Shown here piece by piece: positions 45,801 to 53,266 of a stretch of 64,000 nucleotides of DNA (positions are counted from its first letter, which is position 1; each line of letters opens with the position of its first letter). The notes beneath the pieces were generated by a model. The model saw only the letters and a list, made by a program, of their open reading frames with translations. It made no database searches and was not told the origin of the DNA. The stretch is from Candidatus Ribeiella danica. Lineage in GTDB: Bacteria; Chloroflexota; Chloroflexia; Chloroflexales; Roseiflexaceae. The stretch is from NCBI GenBank assembly GCA_016717335.1, contig JADKFS010000001.1, positions 558,001 to 622,000 of the forward strand, in the 5' to 3' direction. The position numbers and the translations under genes were made by a program.

Positions 45801-45911
45801 CTGCAGTACCAGCCGCCCGATCCGTCGCAGTGGGGGCCGGAGTGGCACCGCGCAATCGATTTCATCACCGACGCGAGCGAAGCAGTTGCGCTTTCTCGAG
45901 GCATTATCTAA
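42885..45911 (+). CDS. P-loop ATPase with TPR-like C-terminal half
   Basis: A 1008-residue protein. Walker A is Lys49 (EARGGHGKTFLL) and Walker B AIVLSFDTTEAL; the NTPase part spans about residues 1-400. From about residue 480 on it is a string of helical pairs with TPR-like spacing (RFAEAGKILSKGEQINQKFL, FDRALSMASEPDPLARADLL), ending near QYQPPDPSQWGPEWHRAIDF. The helical array probably binds a partner or ligand and controls the ATPase. Starts within the stop codon of the upstream NTPase; the radical SAM gene starts 16 bases after it. Confidence 0.82.
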   Translation: MTSAPPFRRAKHYVGQPHIISAIKDVYSTIQANPTCRALYIEARGGHGKTFLLQEVPAILGDDVRAAQIIDLSDADTRGGSPIERRLIAGLRAEAGEATYRFSPAEVDAAFEEYLSTRRTYDAERKLLTAAEREQRGHTLRQLFVDGYNRLAAQHAIVLSFDTTEALVSEPPSYDFLGDDFPTPAGQVAEWVAQVLPQLQHTLALFCGRPIFPPGQPILYDTSERAGLLAREKLTMEALSESDIEAYLLAYERPDLVPQADTFYARTHGRPLLLTCMIQSRTNPQYIESDAEPIETPAAFERFVLGTLLNPLMIDRRRSFPQQVLAYCLYVLSFARRGLSRDDLAEFLRLHSLPDAHDSLSPAQREQIDAVLDNLPEVALVKARPKTNLLYLHDEVYQMIDLNGLPAALGLEKEVLAFLIDRAEAQLRAASDPAARFVARNNRLYYKLISDVPEGYRQYSFDTYELFNRREGDHALALRDELWRWLGYTIYDVDAEGLIQERKPNLDRVTETRLTMDDIRRDDAVWLVKYYLGINKYSEAVRIGGLVRQYFEQEIEDDDYFLTDLNLTLGKALTLLGSKTVDEALARFAEAGKILSKGEQINQKFLRDHVDFFRGEAATLSGYAKRRRSDFDGASADYAVALQVYRQYLERYPDPHSGRFDVIEALVQAIINQIYVDTRQGRLMRARILARNLRGPEYYPHLSPDRQINVLISNAIAFSGSSAGADLDIALQRISEAEDLVSGLRNRRLSAQVAMRYAIVLSEKVRVSNEPDLSAEHYFTTAEQIFEETGDSISLHAVLLEHGTFYLRLGRIHESNQQAHLAAQNFEKANNSFDRALSMASEPDPLARADLLSSKAIVYRLLGDLDRTEALLAEADSVLQQAPALAYAQLVAGEVAYTRGRIALTREQWPEAIGYIATALARYYVYSREQSLASIFHKRIENLFSRMETPEIKAIRECLSDPQQIPEKRAEELQYQPPDPSQWGPEWHRAIDFITDASEAVALSRGII

Positions 45912-45926
45912 TGCGGATAGATCTCT

Positions 45927-47408
45927 ATGACCATGCCGTCACGGTTTCAGATCCTGTACGATGAGTCGTCCTGGCAGGCCTACAGCGACTGCGATTGCTC
46001 GTCGCCTCTCTCGGAGCCATTCGATCGGACTATCCCCGCCGGGCCGCTGACGCTCCGGCGCCACCCGGCCCTGCGCTGGCTCGCGCTCGACGACGAGTAT
46101 GTCGTGGCGTTCGTGCCGTCGGCCAGCCGCGTCGTGGTGCTCGATCGCGCGGCGCTGGCGCTGCTGGACGCCTTTGCCGCGCCCAGGCGCTGGCAAGCTG
46201 GGCCGAGCGACGCCGACGAGGCGATCGAGCTGTGCTACCGGCTCGGCCTGCTCGTCGAGGGCGACGGCGCGCTGCCCCAGCCGCCGCCCAGCGACACGCT
46301 GGCGGCCTGGCTGCACGTGACCAACGCCTGCAACCTGCGCTGCACCTACTGCTACGTCGACAAGACCGATGAGGCGATGACCGAGGCGACCGCATTCGCG
46401 GCGGTCGACGCGGTGCTGCGCTCGGCGCGGGCGCACGGCTTCGCGAAGGTGCTGCTGAAGTACGCCGGCGGCGAGGCCAGCCTGAACCTGCCGCTGGTGT
46501 CCGAGACACACCGCTACGCCCGGTCGCGCTGCGCCGCGCTCGGCATCGAGCTGGAAGGCGTGGTCCTGAGTAACGGCACCGCGCTGACGACTCATAAGAT
46601 CGAGCAGATCCGCGACCTCGGGCTGCGGCTGACGATCTCGCTCGACGGCATGGAGTCGATGCACGACCAGCAGCGGCCCACGATCGGCGGGCAGGGCTCG
46701 TTCCGCGCCGCAATCGCGGGGATCGAGCGCGCGCAGCGGCTCGGCCTCACCCCCGATATCGCCATCACCGTGACCGGGCAGAGCGTGGCCGGCCTGCCGG
46801 AGCTGCTGCCCTGGCTGATCGAGCGCGACCTGCGGTTCTCGCTCAGCTTCTACCGCCCGATCGAAGGCATCTCGCCGGCCGAGCTGCAGCTCGACGAGCG
46901 GCGGATCGTCGACGGCATGCGCGCGGCCTATGCCGCGATCGCGCTCCAGCCGCCGCGGCGCAGCCTGCTGGGCTCGCTGCTCGACCGCACCAACCTCGGC
47001 GCGGCGCACAGCCGCACATGCGGCGTGGGCGACAGCTACCTGGTGATCGACCAGCGCGGCGCGGTCGCCAAGTGCCAGATGGAGCTGGCCCAACCCGTGA
47101 CGACAATCGCCGCGCGCGACCCGCTGGCGCTCATCCGCGCCGACCAGGTCGGCGTCCAGAACCTGCCGGTCGACCTGAAGCAGGGCTGCCGCGGCTGCGA
47201 GTGGCGCTACTGGTGCGCCGGCGGCTGCCCGGTCGCCACGTTCCGCGCCACCGGGCGCTACGATATCCAGTCGCCCAACTGCGGCATCTACACCGCGCTC
47301 TACCCCGACGTGCTGCGGCTGGAGGGGCTGCGCCTGCTGGCCCACGCTGCGCCCGCACTGCTCGCTCCTGTCCTCTACACTAGTATGGCGCACTCGCTCG
47401 CCTCCTGA
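45927..47408 (+). CDS. Radical SAM/SPASM enzyme with PqqD-like N-terminus (peptide maturase candidate)
   Basis: A 493-residue protein. Residues ~45-115 resemble a PqqD/RRE winged helix (RVVVLDRAALALLDAF ... LCYRLGLLVEGDG), the module that binds RiPP leader peptides. The radical SAM core has Cys135-x3-Cys139-x2-Cys142 (NACNLRCTYCYVDK) and a YAGGEASL motif. The SPASM region has RTCGVGDSYLVID, CQMEL, GCRGCEWRYWCAGGCP and SPNCGIY, ligands for two extra Fe-S clusters, as in anaerobic sulfatase maturases and RiPP cross-linking enzymes. It should cross-link or oxidise a peptide or protein. It sits inside the ATPase / ubiquitin-like run and just before a tiny peptide gene. No strong ribosome-binding site; ATG 45933 is an alternative. 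Confidence 0.87.
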   Translation: MTMPSRFQILYDESSWQAYSDCDCSSPLSEPFDRTIPAGPLTLRRHPALRWLALDDEYVVAFVPSASRVVVLDRAALALLDAFAAPRRWQAGPSDADEAIELCYRLGLLVEGDGALPQPPPSDTLAAWLHVTNACNLRCTYCYVDKTDEAMTEATAFAAVDAVLRSARAHGFAKVLLKYAGGEASLNLPLVSETHRYARSRCAALGIELEGVVLSNGTALTTHKIEQIRDLGLRLTISLDGMESMHDQQRPTIGGQGSFRAAIAGIERAQRLGLTPDIAITVTGQSVAGLPELLPWLIERDLRFSLSFYRPIEGISPAELQLDERRIVDGMRAAYAAIALQPPRRSLLGSLLDRTNLGAAHSRTCGVGDSYLVIDQRGAVAKCQMELAQPVTTIAARDPLALIRADQVGVQNLPVDLKQGCRGCEWRYWCAGGCPVATFRATGRYDIQSPNCGIYTALYPDVLRLEGLRLLAHAAPALLAPVLYTSMAHSLAS

Positions 47409-47453
47409 TGCAATGGTGGCCCTCCCCCTCTCCCGTTGGGAGCGGGGGATTCA

Positions 47454-47500
47454 TGATCGGTGCCGCGGTTTCGGCGAAGCCGAAACCGCGGCACCGATCA
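47454..47500. repeat. Palindromic repeat, family A (22-bp stem) inside the operon
   Basis: Arms 47454-47475 and 47479-47500 pair perfectly, loop GAA, core CGGTTTCGGC / GCCGAAACCG, outer arm TGATCGGTGC. It lies 45 bases after the radical SAM stop and ends two bases before a possible ATG (47503). It is flanked by CCCTCTCCCGTTGGGAGCGGGGG. Confidence 0.9.
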
Positions 47501-47502
47501 CA

Positions 47503-47649
47503 ATGTCCACGAAATATCCGCGGATGATCGCCGCGAGATCCGCACATCATCCATTGGATGAGCTAGAGATGTCGCACCAGCAAGACTACAATACAACCAT
47601 CGACCGAGAAGTGGTCAAGCAAAGACAACATGAAAGGAGACTCACATGA
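47503..47649 (+). CDS. Possible small ORF coupled to the peptide gene
   Basis: A 48-codon frame (shorter form of 26 codons from ATG 47569) rich in His, Gln and Arg (MSHQQDYNTTIDREVVKQRQ). It has no good ribosome-binding site. Its TGA overlaps the ATG of the next small gene (ACATGA), the usual sign of translational coupling. It could be a leader whose translation opens the peptide gene, a second precursor, or chance. No similarity recognised. Confidence 0.3.
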   Translation: MSTKYPRMIAARSAHHPLDELEMSHQQDYNTTIDREVVKQRQHERRLT

Positions 47650-47741
47650 AACCAGGATTGACAGGCGTAGCGAAACACATAACACGACACAACGAAGAGC
47701 GGACAGGACCATGCGGCGTGGCAAATTACGAGCGCACCTAG
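47646..47741 (+). CDS. 31-residue peptide, candidate substrate of the radical SAM enzyme
   Basis: ATG 47646 has a near-perfect AAAGGAG 6 bases upstream, one of the strongest ribosome-binding sites in the window. The product begins MKPGLTGVAKHITRHNEERT and ends GPCGVANYERT: one Cys, one Tyr, Gly-rich tail, many His/Arg/Glu in the middle. This is compatible with a short leader and a C-terminal core. Position just downstream of a SPASM enzyme with a PqqD-like domain fits a RiPP precursor. It could also be an attenuator peptide. I know of no family with this tail. Confidence 0.5.
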   Translation: MKPGLTGVAKHITRHNEERTGPCGVANYERT

Positions 47742-48105
47742 CTCGCGCCGTCACTGCTTGCTGTCGTCCACGACATTGGCAGATTATCAATGTAGGTTGG
47801 CTCAACGCCAGACAGGCATTGTTCGCATACCTTCGACTTCTTTTAGCCATTCAATACCGAGATCGACCCAGGCTCCTTGAGGACGCGACAGTGTGCATCC
47901 CACATTGCCGCGTCCTGGCGTGTTGCTGTTCTGCCCTTCCTTTCCCAGGCGAAATTCCCAACCACATTCCGTATCAAATATATCGGCATGCTTCAAGAGG
48001 ACTGTAAAAAACCACACATTTGCAGTATACTAGTACACCATCAGTCACGCCCGGTGAGCCGACAGACCGCACTTGCACGCCGAAGAACCTGTTTGCGGAG
48101 GATGT
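47742..48105 (+). other. Leader region of the JAB gene, no supported gene
   Basis: About 360 bases, less GC-rich than the flanks. A possible frame through 48007 is Cys- and Arg-rich and lacks its own ribosome-binding site, so I do not call it. An inverted repeat AGGACGCG ... CGCGTCCT (about 47880-47917) encloses TGTGCATCCCACA. A TATACT box lies at 48026-48031 with a weak TGTAAA 17 bases before it, possibly a secondary promoter for the ubiquitin-like genes. Confidence 0.45.
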
Positions 48106-50787
48106 GTGACGAGCGACCCACCTGCCCCTCAGGTACTGCTGCCCGACCGAGTCTTCATTACCCGCTCGGCGCACAAGGCGATGGTCGACGAGACCAGGCG
48201 CCACCGCGACAGCGTCCAGATCGAGAACGAGACCGGCGGCATTTTGATCGGACGGCGGCTCGAAGCGCGCGGCCGGATCGAGATCCTGATCGCCGTCGCC
48301 ACCAGCCCCGGCGAGAACGCGCTGCACCACGCGATCGAGTTCAACCCCGACGTCGAGTACGTGAACGAGCAGCTGCGCGAGTGGTGCGCGGTCTACCCGC
48401 GCATGGACTACATCGGCACCTGGCACAAGCACCCGCCGCGCTACCCGACCTTCAGCCGCGGCGATATGCGCACGGCCCACGCGCTCTTCGACGACTCGTC
48501 ATACAAGATGATCGAGATCGTCAACCCGATCACCTGGTCCGGCGACGGCGACGTCACGATTCGCTACTACTACATGAATCGGGCCATGGCAAAAGAGGGC
48601 CTGCCGTTCGAGCAGATCCCGGCCAAGAACATCCTGGTGATCGACGACTACGACGAGATCGTGATCAAGGAGTCGACCCCGGCGCTCGACGGCCTGGCGC
48701 GCGAGCGGATCGCCAAGGAGCGCCAGCTGCTGATCGAGCAGGGCTACCAGGTGAAGCTGCACCAGGAGGAGTACGAGTACTACTTCACGATCGCCGACGA
48801 GCGCCTGCCCGACACGTCGATCTACCTGACCGCGCCACCCGGCTACCCGCGCATCCCGCCATCGCTGACGATCGAGCGCGACGGACAAGGGATCATCGGC
48901 GACGACGACGGTATTATCGCCGGCTGGATGCTCAACCCCGGCACGTCGCACCTGGTCGACGTCGCCGAGGCGGTTGTCAAGAATCTGCTGAAGCCAGCCC
49001 CGCGCACCACAAGCGCGCGCCAGCTGCTGACCTGGGGATTGATCCCGGCGATCCTGGTCGCACTCGCGATCATGGGCGTGCTCTTCTTCCGCACGAGCAG
49101 CGACTACACCGCCCGCTGGGCGGCGATCGACCAGGCTCTGGCGGCGCCCTCGATCACAAATATCACAGCGGCGATCGAAGATCTGACCAACCTAAGCAAG
49201 CAGGACCCGCAGGGCGCGGTCTTCGGCCGCAACCGCGAGGCCGCCACGACGCTGGCGCACGCCTACCGCCTGCTGGGCGACATGTACATGCGGCAGCCGA
49301 CGCCGCAGGCGGACCTGGCCGGCCTCCAGTACGACGCGGCGCTCAAGCTCGGCGCTGCAAGTGCCGAGGATGTGCAGGGCGCCCAGTTCGGCCAGACCGC
49401 CGTCACCGCGCTCAACAGCTCGCTGCGGGCCTCCGCCGAAGCGCAGGTGCGGCAGCAGACGCGCGAGGAGCTGTGGCAGTCGGTGCGCGAGGCCGAGAAC
49501 GCCGGCGATCTCAATCGGCAGATCACGCTGCTCGACGGCCTGCGGTCCAATAACGTCACGCAAGACCCGAACGGCGTCGCCACGGATCTGCTATTGGGGC
49601 GCGCGCTGGCCGCGCGGGCCGAGCAGCTCTATGAGCAGCAGCAGCCCGACCAGGCGCGGCAGCTGGCCCTGCGCGCACGTACGCTTCTGCCGCAGGCCGA
49701 GCAGCAGCAGACCAGCGACCTGCTCGCCACTATCCTGCTCGACCAGGCCGACCAGTTGAGCGCGGCCGGGTCATGGACAGAGGCGCAGCAAGCGTACGGC
49801 CAGGTCGCCGAGATTCAGCCCACCCCGCAGCAATCGTTGCTGGCTCGTTCCACAGCGGGTATCGAGCAAGCGAAGGCCGGACAGCTCGACGCCGAGCTGC
49901 GCGCCTACGACCAGGCGCACAACGACCCATGCGGCGCGGCGCAGCAGGCGATCTTGAATATCCAGAAGATCACCGGGACGCTGACGCCCGAGCCGGCGAG
50001 CTACCCGGACCCGCCATACAGCACCAGGCTCCGCACGATCAACGAGCTGCTCGCGCAGTCGCGTCTCAACTGCGCCGCCGTCCGCCAGCGCAACGGCTCG
50101 CTCGAGGCGGCGCGCGAGCAGTACAACCAGGTGCGGGCCGAGGATCAGGCTGCGCCGGAGCAGCTCAAGAGTCAGGCGCTGGCGCGACTGAAGACCTTGA
50201 ACCAGGCCGACCAGCTCTGGACGATGGCCGGTCGAGCGCTTGATGCGCGCCTGTGGGAGGAGGCCCGCCCGCTCCTGGTGCAGCTTCGGGCGCTGGATGG
50301 ATTCGGGCCTAACGCGCGCCGGCCCGGCACGAGACTGACTGTTGGCGAGCTGCTGGACCAGGTGGATCGTGGGCTCAACCCCACAGCCGTACCGGTGACA
50401 CCAACTCAGATCGATCTTTCGCCGACGCCAACGTCAATCTTCTTCGCCAGCCCCACACCCGAACCGCCGCCAAACGCGGTAACCTACCGTGTGGATGTTC
50501 AGGAGATCTCGCTTGACGAGCTGGTGCAGCTGGCCAGCGGCGCGAATCTGACCGGCATCAACACCTACGTGGCCGGGCCGGGCGGCCTGCACATGCAGAT
50601 CGTCAACATGGGGATCGGCCGCATCGACGAGTTCGACAGCGACGTGCGACTGATCAAGCTGGGCAGCGGGCAGGTCGAGATCCGCGTCGTCGACGACGGA
50701 TCTGGGCTTCCTATCATGGTCACCGGCAACAATACAGTCAGCCCGCAGGCAGGTACATACTATAAGATCACCGTCAGCCGGGTTTGA
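48106..50787 (+). CDS. JAMM isopeptidase fused to RWD/UBC-like domain, TM helix and helical repeats
   Basis: An 893-residue protein. Residues ~15-150 form a JAB/MPN+ domain with Glu42 (NETGGILIG) and the full zinc motif His107-x-His109-x7-Ser117-x2-Asp120 (GTWHKHPPRYPTFSRGD), so it should be an active metallo-isopeptidase. Residues ~205-300 look like an RWD/UBC fold (YYFTIADERLPDTSIYL, then PPGYPRIPPSLTI) without catalytic Cys. A membrane helix follows (about 308-329, WGLIPAILVALAIMGVLFF). After it come a long Gln/Ala-rich helical-repeat region, a Thr/Pro linker (TPTSIFFASPTPEPPP) and a beta-rich tail. GTG 48106 has GGAGG 4-5 bases upstream. It likely removes a modifier added by the E1/E2 encoded downstream. 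Confidence 0.86.
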   Translation: MTSDPPAPQVLLPDRVFITRSAHKAMVDETRRHRDSVQIENETGGILIGRRLEARGRIEILIAVATSPGENALHHAIEFNPDVEYVNEQLREWCAVYPRMDYIGTWHKHPPRYPTFSRGDMRTAHALFDDSSYKMIEIVNPITWSGDGDVTIRYYYMNRAMAKEGLPFEQIPAKNILVIDDYDEIVIKESTPALDGLARERIAKERQLLIEQGYQVKLHQEEYEYYFTIADERLPDTSIYLTAPPGYPRIPPSLTIERDGQGIIGDDDGIIAGWMLNPGTSHLVDVAEAVVKNLLKPAPRTTSARQLLTWGLIPAILVALAIMGVLFFRTSSDYTARWAAIDQALAAPSITNITAAIEDLTNLSKQDPQGAVFGRNREAATTLAHAYRLLGDMYMRQPTPQADLAGLQYDAALKLGAASAEDVQGAQFGQTAVTALNSSLRASAEAQVRQQTREELWQSVREAENAGDLNRQITLLDGLRSNNVTQDPNGVATDLLLGRALAARAEQLYEQQQPDQARQLALRARTLLPQAEQQQTSDLLATILLDQADQLSAAGSWTEAQQAYGQVAEIQPTPQQSLLARSTAGIEQAKAGQLDAELRAYDQAHNDPCGAAQQAILNIQKITGTLTPEPASYPDPPYSTRLRTINELLAQSRLNCAAVRQRNGSLEAAREQYNQVRAEDQAAPEQLKSQALARLKTLNQADQLWTMAGRALDARLWEEARPLLVQLRALDGFGPNARRPGTRLTVGELLDQVDRGLNPTAVPVTPTQIDLSPTPTSIFFASPTPEPPPNAVTYRVDVQEISLDELVQLASGANLTGINTYVAGPGGLHMQIVNMGIGRIDEFDSDVRLIKLGSGQVEIRVVDDGSGLPIMVTGNNTVSPQAGTYYKITVSRV

Positions 50788-50826
50788 CACCAGCGGCCGC
50801 GGCAGCGCGGCAGGCGAGCGAGCGCT

Positions 50827-52482
50827 ATGACAACCAATCTACCAGGCGACGACCCGCGCACGCAGCGGATTCTCCAGGAGTATGAGGCGCTTCGAGCGAA
50901 GGGCTACGACTGCGCCCTCCATAAGCATGCCGCCGACGGCACCTGCGACATCAAGGTGCAGATGCAGCGTCCTACAATGGAGGGAGATCAGCCGTATTCG
51001 ATCCTGCTGACGCTCGATCCACTGTTCCCCGCGAGGCGGCCCGGGCTAGAGGTCGAGGCGTTCACGGGCAACCTCGACCCCAACGGCGAGCTGCGCGGCC
51101 TGCTGGTCGACGTCGAGTCCAAGACGCGCCTGATCTGGGCGAATGACAACACGCTGGTCCAGATTGTCGAGGACGTGCAGGATTTCATGCAGACTGGCGC
51201 GCTGCAGCCTAGGCGGGCAGATCCTCCGCCGCCCGAGCCGGATGATCGACCGATCGACCCCGAGCCCGAGCCGCGTGAAGAGAAAGAGCCAACGCACAGC
51301 AATGACGACGCCCCGCGTACATTCGTGCGCGACACCCCGCTGCGCAAGCCCGGCGGCGAAGCGGCGCCCTGGGCGACCTTCACGATCCGGGAGCTGACGC
51401 CCGAGCAGCGTCGCTGGCTGCGGATCGCCGGGATCAGCATTGGCGGTCTGCTTGCGATCGCGCTGCTGGCGGCGATCTTCTCGCTCGTAGCGCCGTACCT
51501 CCCCAGCCGCACCGGGCCGACCGCCACGCCAACCCGGGAGCAGGAGCTGTGGAATGACGCCAACACGCTTGCGAAGGCCGAGACGCCGGAGAACATGTCC
51601 AAATTGGTAGCGGCCCTACAGCAGATCGAGGCGATCAACCCGGTCTCGGCCAACCCCGCTGGTGGGATGACCGTGACGCTACAGCTGAGCCGCGCCTGGC
51701 TGGCCTGGGGCGATATGATCTACAAGCAAGAGCCCTCGGATGCCGCGCTCCAGTACGGTGAAGCGCACAAGCTCATGCCGAACGACGGCGACGTCATCGA
51801 CCGGAGCGCCTGGGTCGAGCGCGCGCGGGATTGGCGCGACGCGAATATCAGCACCTGGCCCGATCTGATCGCTGAGCTGAGCCAGGCCGCCGGCAAGGAT
51901 TCCAAGCTGACCGACCCGGCCGGCCGCAGCATCGCACAGTGGCTGTACGACGCCCACCTGGCCTATGGACAGGCGCTGTACAATCGTGGGAGCGCCGCGA
52001 CGACTGTCGACACACGCCAGAGCGATATCAAGACCGCGCTGGAGCAGGCCGACGCCGCGCTGAAGCTGGCCGGCGCCAAGGACAAGGGCGAGGCCGCGCG
52101 ACGCCTCAAGGAGCAGGCCGAGACTCTGCGCGACGTCAGCGGCAGCTACAAGGTGTTCGTGGACGAGACCAAGCCAACCAAGGAGCAATGGGGCCAGCTT
52201 GTCGACAAGCAGAAATCGGAGGCCTTCGTTGGGACAGCCGCCGACGCGCTGCCCAACCTGGTAATCTACGGGCCGGAGCAGACTACACTCGTATTGACCG
52301 GCCCGGACAATAAGCCCGTGTCGATCGCCATCGATCGCGATGGGCGCATGCTCGTCGCACTCCCGCAGGGCGAGAGCCGGCTGCGCTTAGACGACGGATT
52401 ATTCCCCCATGAAAAAGTGTTAGTAATTTCGGAAAACATGCCATATCATGTAGTACAGATCACTCCCACTTCAGCGCGATGA
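50827..52482 (+). CDS. RWD/UBC-like membrane protein with extracytoplasmic helical domain
   Basis: A 551-residue protein. Residues ~10-125 have the RWD/UBC pattern (RILQEYEALRAKGYDCAL, IKVQMQRPTM, then PYSILLTLDPLFPARRPGL), but no Cys at the E2 active-site position, so it would be a non-catalytic adaptor. An acidic Pro-rich linker (DDRPIDPEPEPREEKEP) leads to a membrane helix at about 199-225 (GISIGGLLAIALLAAIFSLV). A Thr/Pro segment and TPR-like helices outside the membrane follow, with a short beta-rich end. It closely parallels the JAB protein layout without the JAB domain. It ends in an ATGATG overlap with the next small gene. Confidence 0.75.
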   Translation: MTTNLPGDDPRTQRILQEYEALRAKGYDCALHKHAADGTCDIKVQMQRPTMEGDQPYSILLTLDPLFPARRPGLEVEAFTGNLDPNGELRGLLVDVESKTRLIWANDNTLVQIVEDVQDFMQTGALQPRRADPPPPEPDDRPIDPEPEPREEKEPTHSNDDAPRTFVRDTPLRKPGGEAAPWATFTIRELTPEQRRWLRIAGISIGGLLAIALLAAIFSLVAPYLPSRTGPTATPTREQELWNDANTLAKAETPENMSKLVAALQQIEAINPVSANPAGGMTVTLQLSRAWLAWGDMIYKQEPSDAALQYGEAHKLMPNDGDVIDRSAWVERARDWRDANISTWPDLIAELSQAAGKDSKLTDPAGRSIAQWLYDAHLAYGQALYNRGSAATTVDTRQSDIKTALEQADAALKLAGAKDKGEAARRLKEQAETLRDVSGSYKVFVDETKPTKEQWGQLVDKQKSEAFVGTAADALPNLVIYGPEQTTLVLTGPDNKPVSIAIDRDGRMLVALPQGESRLRLDDGLFPHEKVLVISENMPYHVVQITPTSAR

Positions 52483-52493
52483 TGGAGGCACCC

Positions 52494-52667
52494 GTGAGCA
52501 ACCCGCAGACCCCGCAGAATCGACTGGAGGAGATCAAACGCCGCCTGGCGCGAGCGCAGGAGGTAGTGGTCGACAACAAGGGCAGGCTTCATATTCCCGA
52601 CGACCCGACGATAGAGAGACAGTCGCCCCAGGAGAAGACGGTCGTCAAGCCGCAGCGCTGGTTCTGA
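52494..52667 (+). CDS. 57-residue helical/disordered protein in the E1-E2 cluster
   Basis: GTG 52494 has GGAGG 5 bases upstream (ATG 52479, overlapping the previous stop, is the alternative). The first half is a charged amphipathic helix (NRLEEIKRRLARAQEVVV). The second half is IPDDPTIERQSPQEKTVV and the chain ends KPQRWF. It is not a beta-grasp ubiquitin-like protein and lacks a Gly-Gly end. The DP..IER...EK..V.P pattern resembles two stretches in the N-terminus of the TPR membrane protein at 54520. It may be a substrate, adaptor or atypical modifier. Unknown family. Confidence 0.65.
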   Translation: MSNPQTPQNRLEEIKRRLARAQEVVVDNKGRLHIPDDPTIERQSPQEKTVVKPQRWF

Positions 52668-52740
52668 GACGTCCTAGCGCTGGCCGATGCACTACCGCGC
52701 TACAGCAGGAGCGACGACCGAACCGATAGATGGAGGAGCG

Positions 52741-53205
52741 ATGGGAGAGAAACAGTCGCCAGCGGCGCGCTCGCACGGCACGCCATGGTTCGAGACCAAC
52801 CAAGCGCGCGTGCTGCTGGAGCAGAAGGCCATGGAGATGCGCTTTCCACAGTTCCGGCTCATGCGCGACAATAAAGAGCATAAGCTGCTGTGGCGCGGCA
52901 CGCTGGATTCGAACGGCGGCAACCACTACGAGATTGCGCTGATCTACCCCGACGACTTTCCGCACAAGCCGCCGGACGTCTACCCGGTCGATCCGGTCAT
53001 CACAGTCTGGAAGGACGAGGAGACCGGGCGGCTCAAGCACCAGTACAACGACGGCCGGCTCTGCCTATACTACCCGGGCGACCGGACTTTCGCGCAGAAC
53101 ACGACCGCCGCCACGGTGGTAGCGGTCGCGGCGGCCTGGTTCTTCGCCTACGAGCGCTGGCTCGAATCCGGCAAGACCGACTGGCCCGGCATTGAGGTCG
53201 ACTAA
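52741..53205 (+). CDS. E2-like ubiquitin-conjugating enzyme (UBC fold)
   Basis: A 154-residue protein covering just a UBC domain. Strand and Pro-rich turn: NHYEIALIYPDDFPHKPPDV. The active-site region is HQYNDGRLCLYYPG, equivalent to HPN-x-G-x-CL, with Cys108 catalytic and His100 and Asn103 near the usual HPN place. It ends with a Trp-rich helix (AAAWFFAYERWLESGKTDWP) as in other bacterial E2s. It would take a modifier from the E1 at 53267 as a thioester. ATG 52741 follows GGAGGAGCG directly; the frame is open upstream but without that site. Confidence 0.87.
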   Translation: MGEKQSPAARSHGTPWFETNQARVLLEQKAMEMRFPQFRLMRDNKEHKLLWRGTLDSNGGNHYEIALIYPDDFPHKPPDVYPVDPVITVWKDEETGRLKHQYNDGRLCLYYPGDRTFAQNTTAATVVAVAAAWFFAYERWLESGKTDWPGIEVD

Positions 53206-53228
53206 TGCCAACCAAGGGCAGTGAGGGC

Positions 53229-53253
53229 TTGGGAGAGGCTGCGCCTCTCCCAA
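53229..53253. repeat. Hairpin between E2 and E1 genes
   Basis: TTGGGAGAGGC (53229-53239) pairs with GCCTCTCCCAA (53243-53253), loop TGC. It ends 13 bases before the E1 start and is related to the hairpin at 801-842. It may affect relative expression of E2 and E1. No independent promoter was seen. Confidence 0.6.
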
Positions 53254-53266
53254 ACACGTTATTGAT

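Noticed and set aside
47630..48007. 125-codon frame after the radical SAM gene
   Set aside because: Its ATG lies within the ribosome-binding site of the 31-residue gene, it lacks its own site, and its Cys/Arg-rich sequence looks like chance.
52494..52667. 57-residue protein as a standard ubiquitin-like modifier
   Set aside because: Helical/disordered pattern, no beta-grasp strands and no C-terminal Gly-Gly.
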